The notes under the pieces are model-generated. The model was not told the DNA's origin, searched no databases, and was given only the letters and a program-made list of their open reading frames with translations. From positions 62,001 to 126,000 of the forward strand of contig CATKHK010000033.1 in NCBI GenBank assembly GCA_949751835.1: a DNA stretch of 64,000 nucleotides. Direction: 5' to 3'. Shown one piece after another: positions 10,560 through 20,569 of this stretch (its first letter is position 1; every line of letters starts with the position of its first letter). The DNA comes from Blepharisma japonicum (taxonomy: Eukaryota > Ciliophora > Heterotrichea > Heterotrichida > Blepharismidae). The translations under genes were made by a program, and so were the position numbers.

Positions 10560-12122
10560 ATGTTGAAAAACGCATTCATTGTTTTACTCTTAGTGAACTT
10601 TGGCCTTGGTTTACGAACTAACACTGCTCAAACAATAGCAGAAGATGATCAAGTTGAAATTACACTTACTATTGATGAAGAAACTGGAACTGTTTGTGCA
10701 AGCTGTATTAGTGTTGAAGATGCCGAATCTTTAATGACTGGAGGATCTACCCCTGTAATCACTGTAGTTGGAACTGAAGAAACTGAGGAACCAACTGAAC
10801 CTACAGTTGAAGAGCCAACTGTTGAGGAGCCAACTGTTGAAGAACCAACTGTTGAGGAGCCAACTGAGCCTACAGTTGAAGAGCCAACTGTTGAAGAACC
10901 TACTGTTGAGGAACCAACTGAGCCTACAGTTGAAGAGCCAACTGTTGAAGAACCTACTGTTGAGGAACCAACTGAGCCTACAGTTGAAGAGCCAACTGTT
11001 GAAGAACCAACTGTTGAAGAACCAACTGTTGAAGAACCAACTGTTGAAGAACCAACTGTTGAAGAACCAACTGTTGAGGAGCCAACTGTTGAGGAACCAA
11101 CTGTTGAAGAACCTACTGTTGAGGAACCAACTGAGCCTACAGTTGAAGAGCCAACTGTTGAAGAACCTACTGTTGAGGAACCAACTGTTGAAGAACCAAC
11201 TGTTGAGGAACCAACTGTTGAGGAACCAACTGTTGAAGAACCAACTGTTGAGGAACCAACTGTTGAGGAACCAACTGTTGAAGAACCAACTGTTGAAGAA
11301 CCAACTGTTGAGGAACCAACTGTTGAAGAACCAACTGTTGAGGAGCCAACTGAGCCTACAGTTGAAGAGCCAACTGTTGAAGAACCAACTGTTGAGGAAC
11401 CAACTGTTGAGGAACCAACTGTTGAGGAACCAACTGTTGAAGAACCTACTGTTGAGGAACCAACTGAGCCAACTGTTGAAGAACCAACTGTTGAGGAACC
11501 AACTGAGCCTACAGTTGAAGAGCCAACTGTTGAAGAACCTACTGTTGAGGAACCAACTTTGCCTACAGTAGAAGAGCCAACTGTTGAAGAACCTACTGTT
11601 GAGGAACCAACTGAGCCTACAGTTGAAGAGCCAACTGTTGAAGAACCTGCTGAGCCAGAAGAGCCAACAGCTGAAGAGCCTACTGGAGAAACCGGTGAAG
11701 GTGAAACTACCGTAAATTGCCCTACCACTAATCCAACTGAAAGTTTAGCTACAATTTCATGGAACAAGAAAAACGTAAGAGTTTATCATGCTCATGGTGG
11801 AATCGTAGATGAATGGTGCTATGATGGTGGAAGCTGGTATGTTGGTGAATTTTCTGCTGTTGGACAAACAGTGTCAGCAGTGGCCTGGAACACCGTAAAT
11901 ATTAGAGTTTATGTTGGAGATGGAATCAACATTGCTGAATACTGCTGGGACGGAAATGGGTGGTACGTCGGTTCATTCACAGCTGAAGGAGTTGTCACTG
12001 GATCGACCTCATGGTTAAACGGATCAAACATCATAATCAAAGTTTACGTGAAAACACACGAAGGACATATTGAAGAGCATACTTATAACAAAGGATGGTC
12101 TGTCACATCAACCTTTTCTTAG
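10560..12122 (+). CDS. secreted lectin with acidic Pro-rich repeat stalk and RSL/AAL-type fucose-lectin blades
   Basis: A 520-residue protein with no introns. A signal peptide (residues 1-17, hydrophobic [18 protein letters not shown]) precedes a short spacer. A long TVEEP repeat stalk (about residues 76-370) follows. The C-terminal 135 residues comprise three beta-propeller blades: [12 protein letters not shown]...[20 protein letters not shown]...EYCWDG and [15 protein letters not shown]...TYNKGW. These match the blade pattern of Ralstonia RSL and Aleuria AAL fucose lectins, including the Arg and Glu that contact fucose in blades 1 and 2; blade 3 has Lys for Arg and lacks the CWDG core. RSL has two blades and trimerises, so three blades could dimerise into a six-bladed propeller. 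All Trp are TGG. Confidence 0.85.
   Translation: MLKNAFIVLLLVNFGLGLRTNTAQTIAEDDQVEITLTIDEETGTVCASCISVEDAESLMTGGSTPVITVVGTEETEEPTEPTVEEPTVEEPTVEEPTVEEPTEPTVEEPTVEEPTVEEPTEPTVEEPTVEEPTVEEPTEPTVEEPTVEEPTVEEPTVEEPTVEEPTVEEPTVEEPTVEEPTVEEPTVEEPTEPTVEEPTVEEPTVEEPTVEEPTVEEPTVEEPTVEEPTVEEPTVEEPTVEEPTVEEPTVEEPTVEEPTVEEPTEPTVEEPTVEEPTVEEPTVEEPTVEEPTVEEPTVEEPTEPTVEEPTVEEPTEPTVEEPTVEEPTVEEPTLPTVEEPTVEEPTVEEPTEPTVEEPTVEEPAEPEEPTAEEPTGETGEGETTVNCPTTNPTESLATISWNKKNVRVYHAHGGIVDEWCYDGGSWYVGEFSAVGQTVSAVAWNTVNIRVYVGDGINIAEYCWDGNGWYVGSFTAEGVVTGSTSWLNGSNIIIKVYVKTHEGHIEEHTYNKGWSVTSTFS
10786..11676 (+). repeat. 15-bp minisatellite encoding TVEEP
   Basis: More than 50 near-identical 15-bp units (GTTGAGGAACCAACT and variants at GAA/GAG and CCA/CCT) are interrupted at intervals by TEP insertions that give a higher-order period of about 54-60 bp. 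The repeat is entirely in frame and encodes a rigid, acidic, Pro-rich stalk. The array leaves long spurious open frames in the other readings. Copy number is likely to vary between strains. Confidence 0.95.
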
Positions 12123-12240
12123 ATTTTACATTTTAAAGATAATAATTAATTGAAATCAAATTTAAAAATGTGTCTTAAATAAAGTTTAAGTTTAAGTTTT
12201 TTATTTAGGCTAATAAGACACTGTGAGAATTTAGTATTTT

Positions 12241-12585
12241 ATGATTAAATATGATAATTCATTTTATTGGGATTTTTCTGCAGGTGACGGATTTTGCAAA
12301 TTTCCAGGTGCATATTGTACTCACTTAGCTTTCCAAAGGTTTTCACAGCCATAAGGCTCAAAATGATATAAAATCTTGGTAGATAATACTATCGGAGCCA
12401 TAGAAAATGAATGCAAACAGCCATTTGGTTTCGTAAATTTTTTTGCTTCATTTTGAGGAAAAATACGATTTTCCATAAATAAATCTCTATGTCCCACTCA
12501 AAAATAGCTTCTCAATGATCATTCAAAGGAGATAAGTATAGAATCTGATGAGAAATATTTTAAAATTTCAATTATAACTTTCTAA
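12241..12585 (+). pseudogene. possible decayed coding remnant between lectin genes
   Basis: One plus-strand frame starts with ATG and runs 114 codons, broken only by TAA at 12352-12354 and TAG at 12505-12507. It reads as ordinary protein (for example FSAGDGFCKFPGAYC, NTIGAIENECKQPFGF). The minus strand over 12264-12581 is also fully open with TGA=Trp (105 codons, including HFEPYGCENLWKAKW), with a possible ATG at 12476. I cannot decide the strand. No family is recognised. It may be a decayed gene, or the minus strand may be a small real gene without a clear start. Confidence 0.3.
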
Positions 12586-12669
12586 AAGACATCAGATTTG
12601 ATACAGCTGCCTACTCACAATAATTTTTTTCTTTCAAAAATATCTTAAATCATCTTAATAAAACTCAAA

Positions 12670-12685
12670 AATCATTGGAAAACGG
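12670..12685 (+). promoter_or_regulatory. shared upstream element of lectin genes, copy B
   Basis: Exact second occurrence of AATCATTGGAAAACGG, ending 45 bp ahead of the short lectin gene. See the copy at 10494-10509. Confidence 0.4.
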
Positions 12686-12730
12686 ATCTTGATGCCATTT
12701 ATCCTAAAAAATTGATACTCAATAAACATT

Positions 12731-13213
12731 ATGCTAAAAAACTTATTTATTGCATTGACTCTATTCAATATCGGATTAAGTGTTGAAACAAGCACTGAAG
12801 ATACATCATGCCCTGCCACAAGCCCTACAGAAACTCTAGCCGTAATTTCTTGGAACAAGAAAAACGTCAGAGTTTATCATGCTCATGATGAAATCGTAGA
12901 TGAATGGTGCTATGATGGCGGTAGCTGGTATGTTGGATCATTTTCTGCTGTCGGAAAAACAGTGTCAGCAGTAGCCTGGAACACCGTAAATATTAGAGTT
13001 TATGTTGGGGATGGAGCTAATATTGTTGAATATTGTTGGGACGGAAACGGATGGTATGTCGGTTCATTCACAGCTGAAGGAGTTGTCACTGGATCAACTT
13101 CATGGCTAAATGGATCAAATATTGTGATCAAAGTTTACGTTAAAACGCTTGCTGGATATATTGAAGAGCATACTTACAATAAAGGATGGTCTGTGTCATC
13201 AACTTTTGGATAG
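12731..13213 (+). CDS. secreted three-blade fucose-lectin-like protein without stalk
   Basis: A 160-residue intact paralog of the C-terminal domain of the upstream gene. A signal peptide (MLKNLFIALTLFNIGLS) is followed directly by three blades: [15 protein letters not shown]...[20 protein letters not shown]...EYCWDG and [15 protein letters not shown]. The DNA is nearly identical to copy 1 across the blades but the TVEEP array is absent. As in copy 1, blade 3 lacks the Arg and CWDG core. It is secreted and probably binds fucosylated glycans, perhaps as a dimer. The surroundings show repeated duplication of this gene. Confidence 0.85.
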   Translation: MLKNLFIALTLFNIGLSVETSTEDTSCPATSPTETLAVISWNKKNVRVYHAHDEIVDEWCYDGGSWYVGSFSAVGKTVSAVAWNTVNIRVYVGDGANIVEYCWDGNGWYVGSFTAEGVVTGSTSWLNGSNIVIKVYVKTLAGYIEEHTYNKGWSVSSTFG

Positions 13214-13900
13214 ATTTAATTTTAATAACGATTAATAAAACTTGAAATAAATTTAATTTAGTCTAAACAAAAACAATTAAATTTAAAAATGGCTTCCTAG
13301 ATCATTTGCTTGTCAAAAAAAATTTGATTCGCATTGAATTCTTTAGATTTTTCATATTAAATATTTAGACCGGAAAATAGAAATCATTTTATAAAATAGC
13401 TACTCTCATTAGTGATTTGAAAAATTTTGCTTGAGCACCAAGGGGAGAGTTTAGAATAAAAGAATGCTTGATCGATAGCTCAGATTTAACCTAATCTCTT
13501 AGCTGAGTCCTTCTAGAGGATACTACTTTTTTACCAGAAATTTTATATTTCAGAAAGCTTCCTGAGTTTGCTCATCGTAAATTAGTTCAATGATATTGTA
13601 ATATATTAATTTACATTTATGAAGCTTTTGGGCTTTGCTATATAATAAAGGATTAATTTGCATTCTTAGGCTGAAATTAAAAATTAGAAATTTGATGACT
13701 TGAATGACAAATCAAATAATTAATTTTACATTTTTTCGACATTTTCATAAATGCAAAAATAGCTGTTTTTTGCATTTATTTTGACATTTCTAATTGCATA
13801 TTAAGTCAAATTTTGTGTTTTTATGTTAATTAAAGCAACTGATTTATTCTGTAAGATTTAGCTTCAATTCTCAATTTCCTAAGCTATAGATAAGCTCTTC
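13214..13900. other. intergenic region with possible decayed coding sequence
   Basis: This 687-bp gap separates the intact short lectin from the third copy. On the minus strand, 13435-13600 gives protein-like stretches (IELIYDEQTQEAF, YPLEGLS) interrupted by TAG and TAA. The part at 13740-13880 resembles 10020-10160 upstream of lectin copy 1. No intact gene seen. Confidence 0.35.
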
Positions 13901-14263
13901 TTGGAACAAGAAAAACGTAAGAGTTTATCATGCTCATGACGAAGTCATAGATGAATGGTGCTATGATGGCGGAAGCTGGTATGTTGGTTCATTTTATGCT
14001 GCTGGAAAAAAAAAGTATCAGCAGTAGCCTGGAACACTGTAAATATAGAGTTTACGTTGGAGATGGAGCTAATATTGCTGAATACTGCTGGGACGGAAAT
14101 TGGCGGTATGTTGGCTCGTTCCAAGCTGAAGGAGTTTCGCAGGATCAACCTCATGGCTAAGCGGATCAAGCATCATATCAAGGTTTACGTGAAAACACAC
14201 GCTGGACATATTAAAGAGCATACTTATAATAATGGATGGTCTGTGTCATCAACTTTTGGATAG
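13901..14263 (+). pseudogene. decayed lectin copy 3 (three blades, several frameshifts)
   Basis: Nucleotide similarity to the intact copies is high from [13 protein letters not shown] onwards, but the gene is broken. An A-run around 14006-14014 shifts the frame in blade 1, a T is missing from the AATATTAGAG sequence near 14042, and bases are missing near 14138 and 14180. The signal peptide and stalk are absent: upstream sequence like that of copy 1 runs almost straight into blade 1, as if about 1.6 kb had been deleted. The 3' flank after the stop also matches that of copy 1. No ATG precedes the domain. It is probably not functional. Confidence 0.8.
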
Positions 14264-14890
14264 ATTTTACATTTTAAAAATAATAATTAGTTGAAATCAA
14301 ATTTTAAAATGTTTTTGATTAACTTTAAAGTTAAGATTGAATTATTTCTTTAAATAATGCTGCTATCTAAACCTTTAATATCTTTAATTCTTTAAGCTTA
14401 ATTCTTTATTAATAGTTTATGGTAGAAATGGCTGATTTTATATGGTATTATTTTTGTAAAATTGAAACGCAGAGTTTTAAAATTATTAGATTAATTATTA
14501 TTTTAAATTTAAAGGATAATATATACTAAGTTTATTTGTATAATATTAAAATGAGGGAATAGATGCCAAAAATTATTTGTGCTTGAGAATTCCAATAAGG
14601 AATAATGCAGAGGCATTTATTGCGAATTCCATGGTCTAAATTGTACGCATGCTTTTTGGTTTTATAAACTGAGTTAATTTGCTTAATTTGAATTGTTAAC
14701 ATATGATATAATTCTTTTGATTATTAAAAAACATTATTTATATATCATTTTAAAATTAATCATTTAGTCTCAAATAAAGGGTACTTACATAACATAAAAC
14801 TTAATGAGAAATATTTAAGATCTTATAAATGATTGTTTAAATTGCAAATCAATTGTGTTTGAAAAGGTGTCGACTCTACTGCAATTCTTT
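14264..14890. other. AT-rich intergenic region
   Basis: The first 50 bp match the 3' flank of lectin copy 1. The rest is AT-rich with no supported coding frame. Confidence 0.45.
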
Positions 14891-14896
14891 TCTTTT

Positions 14897-15306
14897 AAAT
14901 CATGCCCTACCACAAGCCCTACAGAAACTCTAGCTGTAATTTCTTGGAACAAGAAAAACGTAAAAGTTTATCATGCTCATGATGGGGTTATAGCTGAATG
15001 GTGTTATGGTGGCGGTAGCTGGTATGTTGGATCATTTTCTGCTGCTGGAAAACAGTATTAGCAGTAGCCTGGAACACCGTAAATATTAGAGTTTATTTTG
15101 GTGATTGACTCAATATTGTTGGATATTGCTGGGATGGAAGCGGGTGGTATGTCGGTTAATTCACAGCTGAAGGATTTGTGATTGGATCAACTTCATGGCT
15201 AAGTGGATCAAGCATCATAATCAAGATTTATGTGAAAACACATGCTGGACATATTAAAGAGCATACTTACAATAAAGGATGGTCTGTGTTCTCAACTTTT
15301 AGATAG
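14897..15306 (+). pseudogene. decayed lectin copy 4
   Basis: The segment begins with sequence matching SCPTTSPTETLAVISWNKKN of the intact copies and continues through all three blades to a TAG at the usual end. It is disrupted by a one-base loss at about 15050 (GGAAAACAGTATTAGC against GGAAAAACAGTGTCAGC) and by TAA for TCA at about 15156. No signal peptide or ATG lies upstream; only GTG precedes the domain. The two lesions plus the missing secretory leader make a non-functional copy likely, while overall similarity shows the decay is recent. Confidence 0.8.
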
Positions 15307-15912
15307 ATTTTTAATTTTACATATAATTAAATCAATGGCTAGTGGTAATTGATCTATACTCATAGAGCAGGCGATCTTATATAGCTAAACCCATATAAAA
15401 TGAATATATTTCTCTTTATATCTAGAAGTTTTGTTTTGGTCAGGAACTGCCCAAATACTATCATAGCTTCGAGGCGATTGTTCACAGATTTTGCATGGCT
15501 GTGGCGGCGAATTTTTATGTCATTTTACTAATAAGCTATTTGAAATAAAAATTTGAAGGGAAAAAGTTTATTTATCTTGAATTTTATTTAATTAGAAATA
15601 TTATGAATTATAATTCTAAAATCTGATTTCTTTAAAGAACCAATAAGAAAAACATTTTTTCGTGTTATTTCGTCTAATGGCAGCTATCTGACTATTTTAT
15701 TATTGATAATATTTTAAATTAAATATTTTATCTTAATTACTTAAAGCATTTATATTCTTTTTATTTTATTATAGAGCACATAAATATGTATAATCTATTA
15801 TTATATTATTATAAAATAAATCTTTTCCTTAATAATTATCAGTCGACTTATTTCAAAACCTTGTCGATTCATATTTTCCTAATGATTTTTTACTGATTGC
15901 TTAGTAATAATT
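15307..15912. other. intergenic region with a minus-strand coding remnant
   Basis: On the minus strand 15388-15567 is an open 60-codon frame with no ATG at its start, containing Cys-x2-Cys (PPQPCKICEQSPRSYD) and a TGA Trp, then TAG followed by more protein-like sequence. This looks like a fragment of a lost gene. The rest, 15570-15912, is AT-rich and should hold the promoter of the next gene. Confidence 0.35.
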
Positions 15913-17064
15913 ATGAATAACTCAGCAGAAAGTAAAAATTCTGTCCAAGACGGCAAACAGGAACAGCCTAGTGAAGGCTTATCTTATACAGAATCACTTG
16001 TGTCATTCTGGAAAGAAGGATCATCCATTTCTGAACATATTTCAAAACTCCAGTCAGAAAGATCTGGCTCATTTGATGTTCTTGAAGAAGGCAAAAGTTC
16101 TATTGAAGAAATTACCACCAAATTCAAAGCAATTATCAAAAAAGTTACAGACCCGAAAGAAAAAGCTTCATTACTTTCAGATATGAACAAAATTATCAAT
16201 AAAGTTAAAGCTAAGGCTTATGACTCTGAATTTATTAGAAAAAGGGATAAATTGGCTTACGTTTTTTTTACTCTTAGGCTTATCCTTGGAACTTATTTAT
16301 TAGGAAGGTGGCCTTGCTATTACCCATGATTCCATGTGATTTCTGCTTTAATTATGATACCAGCCAGATTTTTTTATTTCAGAAGCTTAAGATATCATTA
16401 TTTTTTACTTGATTTCTGCTATTGGGCAAATTTGATTATTGTGCTTTATTTATCAGTATTCAGGGATAACCAAATATTATATAATGTAGCCCTTGCTTTT
16501 TCAACTGGCCCATTATTGGCATCAGTGCCAATATTTAATAATGCTATTGTTTTTCATTCACTTGACAAAATTACTAGCAATTTCATACATTTAAGCCCTT
16601 CTATTGCTTTATGGGCCTTGAGAACAGACAGCTGCTCAGCAAACATAGAGCCTTTGCCGTTCTTGGATTACTATTTTTATGCAGTGGCTTTTTATTCAGT
16701 TTGGGTTATTCCATATACCCTGATTGTGTTTAAATTTACCTTTGAAAGATGCAAAAGGAAGGACAATTTGACTCTTTATTCATGGATGATGGAAGATAAA
16801 GAAAGCAATTATTATAATTATGGAAGCAAATTTGGAGAAAAATATAGACCTTTAATGTTTATTAGTCATCATGCCATTATAAATATATTGCTATTAGGAT
16901 TCGCATATTTGGCTTTGACGCACTTTTATATTCATACAGCATTTATTGGAGTAATTTTATTAAGCTCTCTGTGGAATGCAGCAAATTATTATATTGAATT
17001 TTTCTCGAGAAAGTATGTGTCAGATTTAGAAAAGCTCGAAGCATTAAAAGCTAAATTAGAGTAG
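15913..17064 (+). CDS. GPC1: glycerophosphocholine acyltransferase (GPC1 family)
   Basis: A 383-residue multi-pass membrane protein with one TGA Trp at 16327-16329 that joins two frames. The N-terminal 110 residues are cytosolic and helical. The membrane part carries family hallmarks: PARFFYFRSLRYHYFLLDFC, STGPLLASVPIFNNAIVFHS, LDKITSNFIHLSPSIALW. Yeast Gpc1 (YGR149W) and plant homologs acylate glycerophosphocholine to lyso-PC with acyl-CoA, salvaging phosphatidylcholine. About eight helices are expected, ending in a short basic coiled tail. The full family core is intact. Confidence 0.88.
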
Positions 17065-17367
17065 TTTCTGTTTTTTAAAAAACTAAATCTTTAGATAATT
17101 TCGTGTCTTGTAAACGCTTTGTCATGATGTTTGATTATTAAAAGCAATTAAATATTTCAAAAGAAGCTTTAATATCAATTAAATATTATTAATTTGAAAA
17201 TTTAAGATAAATTAAAATGAAAAGTAAATTAAATAAAAATATAAAAATAAGAATGAAAGTTTAATTGAAAAATAATTAATAGCTGAAATAAGAAATAAAT
17301 TATAATAATATAAACTTATAATTCTTTTAAAAATAAATTATATGAATTAAATGGTCAATATAAAAAT
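17065..17367. other. very AT-rich intergenic region
   Basis: 303 bp of over 80% AT with no gene or repeat recognised. It contains the promoter of the zinc-finger gene. Confidence 0.45.
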
Positions 17368-17821
17368 ATGAAAACTTTTAGGTGCTTTTATGAAAACTGT
17401 CATCATGCATACTCTACCAAATTCAATCTCGGTAGACATGTAAGTGTTTTCCATAAAAACAATCGTTTTCCTTGCTCAATATGTGGAGAAAAGCTATCAT
17501 CAGCTCAAAACTTAAAAGATCATAGCTACTGCCACACAGGTGAAAAACCTTATGCCTGCAAGTACCCACATTGCACGAAAAGATACAGGCAAGCAAGCCA
17601 ACTTTCTGTGCATAAGAAAAAACACCTATATCATAATATAAGTACAGTCAATTATTTTACAGAATTAAACGTATTTTTTTATTTAGGCAAAAATTTTATT
17701 AAACTTTGAGAAAACAATAGAATATGACATACCTGATGGTCCTTATAATAAAAATGATGCAAAGCTGCCACCAATTCTCAACGATAATATAAAGAGAGAT
17801 AATGGTAGTTTTTATAAGTAA
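17368..17821 (+). CDS. C2H2 zinc-finger protein, three fingers
   Basis: A 16-nt intron at 17671-17686 joins two exons; the protein is 145 residues. Three C2H2 fingers fill residues 6-89: CFYENC...H...H, CSICG...H...H and CKYPHC...H...H, with a canonical TGEKPY linker before finger 3. Fingers 1 and 3 have the C-x4-C spacing seen in TFIIIA and Zic-type fingers. The acidic tail (about 90-145) is disordered and would be lost if the intron were retained. Probably a sequence-specific DNA-binding regulator; target unknown. Confidence 0.85.
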
Positions 17822-19196
17822 AATGAATTTTCTAGCTTTTATAAAAAATATACATATTAGATATCCGTAAAGATATTAATACAGAAAAAACAGAAAGGAG
17901 TTGTACTTAAGGAAATAGTGTATCAAAATTAGCTTATATGATTCTTCAATAAGCCATAAAAAATATATTTAAGAATTAATTCATTATGCATTTTGAGAGT
18001 TAATTCTGAAGTAGAAGGAAACACCAGCATTGATATGCACACTAAGCATAATTGTCTATATCCATTTTTGGAATTTTCATCCAGTATAAAAAAACTTTAT
18101 GAAAATCGGCACATAGTCTGATTTTCGGATATTTTTGCATTGCATTAAATTGCTGTTAGTACTTTTACTATTTGAAAATAAGGTTTGGCACAAATTTGCA
18201 CGCTTCATTTAGAAATTCTGGTAAATTAATTATGCTTCTAAAAATAAGATTACTATTCATCGCTATCTTGTACTTTCATCTTAACTTCTGCTTCTCTTTA
18301 TTTCCTAAAGGGGTTGTATTTTTAGTTCCTATACATTTGAAAGCTTTTAGGTGGCTTTAATAGATTTCTCAGCAGAAATATAGAAGCGAACTTGAACTGA
18401 GAAATAGGGTTATGATAAAAGTAATTCCGCCAATTAATTTGCAGGATTTTCAGCCAGTAAGATCAAGTGAAATAAATTTTAAAATCTAAATCTAAAAGGA
18501 TATTGATTTTTATTCTTCTTTTCCTGACCTAAAATTCTGCAAATTTTCTAGTTTTACCTTTGAAAATAATTATAAGCCAGCTTCATTTTAAAATATTGAA
18601 TGAAATATTTTGGAGAAGCATGAGATTTTTCATTTGCAAATTATACAAAAATCTAAAATGTTGAGAAGTTTTTTCAATTAATTCTTCTGCGTCTTGAATT
18701 TTACGAGCATCTGAGCTGATGGCTAAAATAAAAGAGATAAAGGTTTTGAAGAAAATCTTATAATAAATTTAAGGAAATGTTTATGAAGCATAGTGAAATT
18801 TGACTCGAAAATTCTCATTATCTGCAAGTCAGAAATTTTGTAGCAGAAATATTTGAATATTGGATCACAGCTTAAAACTACTCCTTATTTCAGAAATTTC
18901 ATCAGCACATAAAAAGCGATTTATCGAGCTCTTAGAATTACGGATTTCCGATTTCAGATAATTCTGAGCTTTATTTTTAAAATTAAAGATTGATGGATTA
19001 GAAAGCAGCTATCTTTGAAATAAAAAGCCGATCGATTATTTGGGAAGAATGGATAAAGAAAGTTTAGATTGTTTGATTAGATGCAAAATATTTACTATAA
19101 GGATTATTTTAGCTAATTTTTACTGGTTTGCCTAATTGATTTTCATTTTATTCATAGCTTAATTAATTAATGATCTATATTTATCATCAATCATAA
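17822..19196. other. long non-coding or decayed region
   Basis: 1.4 kb without a supported gene. One plus-strand frame from about 18440 to 19115 reads as protein (for example DFYSSFPDLKFCKFSSFTFE) but carries roughly eleven TAA/TAG codons, about as many as chance predicts at this base composition. It may be an old decayed gene or nothing. A 62-codon frame at 18172-18360 starts with TTG and has no support. Confidence 0.35.
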
Positions 19197-19502
19197 TTAT
19201 CATATCTTTTGGAATATGACATAAAAAATTCTTTAGATGCTTGGCTACTATTTATTAGACCAGAAGAAGCGTATGGGTCAAGTTTCTTGTATCGTTCAAG
19301 CTTATTTTATTTATTACTTATATATGAAATAGAATTGGATTTCTATTTTATAATGATACATAAAATGAAATTGATCCAAGGCTATAATCGGGCAAAAAAA
19401 ATAGCTTTAAATAGAATTTTTCTCAATACTATTTGGCCATTATTAAATATTAACTTTCCATATTCTGAGCCAAAAATTATTAAAATAATAATTGCAAAAA
19501 TA

Positions 19503-20294
19503 ATGTGTAAATTCAATCAAGACTGTCCTATTCTTGATGAAAGTTGTGAATGCTGCAGGAATATCCAGCATCAGTCCACGGCTGAATTTCCTTATATTCC
19601 ATATAGTACATCAGATATCCAAAGCTTGCTGATTCAAGCTATTTGCCAACAAAATGAGGTAATAGCATATATTTCTAATCAATCAAGCGAGTTGACAGAT
19701 AAGATTTATAAGATCACTGAAAATATTAAACAAATCCAATCCCATTCCTGTAAATTACATGACTGCTCGTCAGAATTTATGAATAATATTTTTAATCAGC
19801 CAGATGGGAATGCAACACCTAAGCTTTTATTACAGATTTTATGTGGAGGGAATACTAATTTTAAATATAAAATTGAGTTAATCAATGAAATCCCCAACCC
19901 TATTTACAAAGAAAGATCATTTAAAATTCTAGCAAAAATCGTAGATTTTAATGGAAATATAATAACCTTGCCACAGCAAGTACATTTTAAAATAATGCTA
20001 TTTACGACTGAAAATCCGCCAAAAAATTTGAAGGTGAATGTTTCTGGTCAAAAAGTTATGAGAGGAACAACAGAAACAAATTCAGATAGCATAATTTCTT
20101 TTGCAAAGGTAGTATTCAAAGAAGTTACATCACACTTTAAGAATGGTTGGTTTTATCTAGTGATTGCTCCTACAGAATTTAGAGAAATCGAGCCTCTTAT
20201 TATTGAAAATGTAGCCATTAAAGCGAGAAAAATTGTTTTTGAAGGCAAAAAAAAAGCAAAAGAAATGAATAAAGATGAATTAATTAACCTTTAA
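19503..20294 (+). CDS. hypothetical protein with C-terminal beta-sandwich-like domain
   Basis: From the ATG at 19503 the protein has 263 residues. The N-terminus is Cys-rich (MCKFNQDCPILDESCECC), the middle is helical (about 35-85), and residues 105-245 alternate short beta-type segments (KIELINEIPNPIYKE, SFKILAKIVDFNGN, HFKNGWFYLVIAP). The pattern resembles an Ig-like or C2-like sandwich, but I recognise no family. The frame is open from 19197, 102 codons further upstream, without ATG until 19353, so a longer N-terminus starting at 19353 is possible. The basic Lys-rich end may be a nuclear signal. Confidence 0.65.
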   Translation: MCKFNQDCPILDESCECCRNIQHQSTAEFPYIPYSTSDIQSLLIQAICQQNEVIAYISNQSSELTDKIYKITENIKQIQSHSCKLHDCSSEFMNNIFNQPDGNATPKLLLQILCGGNTNFKYKIELINEIPNPIYKERSFKILAKIVDFNGNIITLPQQVHFKIMLFTTENPPKNLKVNVSGQKVMRGTTETNSDSIISFAKVVFKEVTSHFKNGWFYLVIAPTEFREIEPLIIENVAIKARKIVFEGKKKAKEMNKDELINL

Positions 20295-20494
20295 ATTATA
20301 ATGCACTTTAGCTATATTTTAATTACTAAAATATTAAGCTCATATATTAAAATCTTGCTTATTCTTTTTTAATTTCTTAGTCATGTAGATTTAGAAGAGG
20401 CAATATAAGCCATAATTAAGCAAAGGCAAATTAGTATCCAGGCTAATGAGGCTGTAGTGGTAAGAATCCACAGGAGTCCTAAAACAAAAGCTAT

Positions 20495-20530
20495 TAATCA
20501 TAATCATAATCATAATCATAATCATAATCA
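20495..20530 (+). repeat. TAATCA microsatellite, six copies
   Basis: Six perfect tandem copies of TAATCA (36 bp). It lies in the intergenic region and directly precedes an inverted repeat. Confidence 0.9.
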
Positions 20531-20534
20531 TCTC

Positions 20535-20569
20535 GTCATATATTTAAAAATATTTTATGAATATATGAC
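20535..20569. repeat. inverted repeat, 10-bp stem
   Basis: GTCATATATT and AATATATGAC form a perfect 10-bp stem around a 15-nt AT-rich loop. It could be a DNA cruciform or RNA hairpin in the intergenic region; function unknown. Confidence 0.5.

Noticed and set aside
10786-11676. CRISPR array or centromere-like satellite
   Set aside because: Units are contiguous without spacers, entirely in frame with a signal peptide and lectin domain, and encode a regular peptide.
10649-11767. 372-codon minus-strand frame and 267-codon second plus-strand frame across the TVEEP repeat
   Set aside because: A 15-bp unit without stops in other readings keeps them open by construction. They give only SSTVG or LLKNQ repeats and lack flanking domains.
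12655-12858. 67-codon minus-strand frame
   Set aside because: Overlaps the promoter, signal peptide and blade 1 of the intact short lectin; a shadow.
14855-15061. Independent small gene starting at GTG ahead of lectin copy 4
   Set aside because: It has no ATG or signal peptide, and the domain is broken further on; better explained as a pseudogene.
17655-17670. Additional 16-nt intron GTCAATTATTTTACAG in the zinc-finger gene
   Set aside because: Removing it shifts the frame; without it the frame is continuous up to the downstream 16-nt intron.
17822-19196. Gene in which TAA and TAG encode glutamine
   Set aside because: About eleven stops in roughly 225 codons is near the random rate at this composition, and TAA/TAG clearly terminate all recognised genes.
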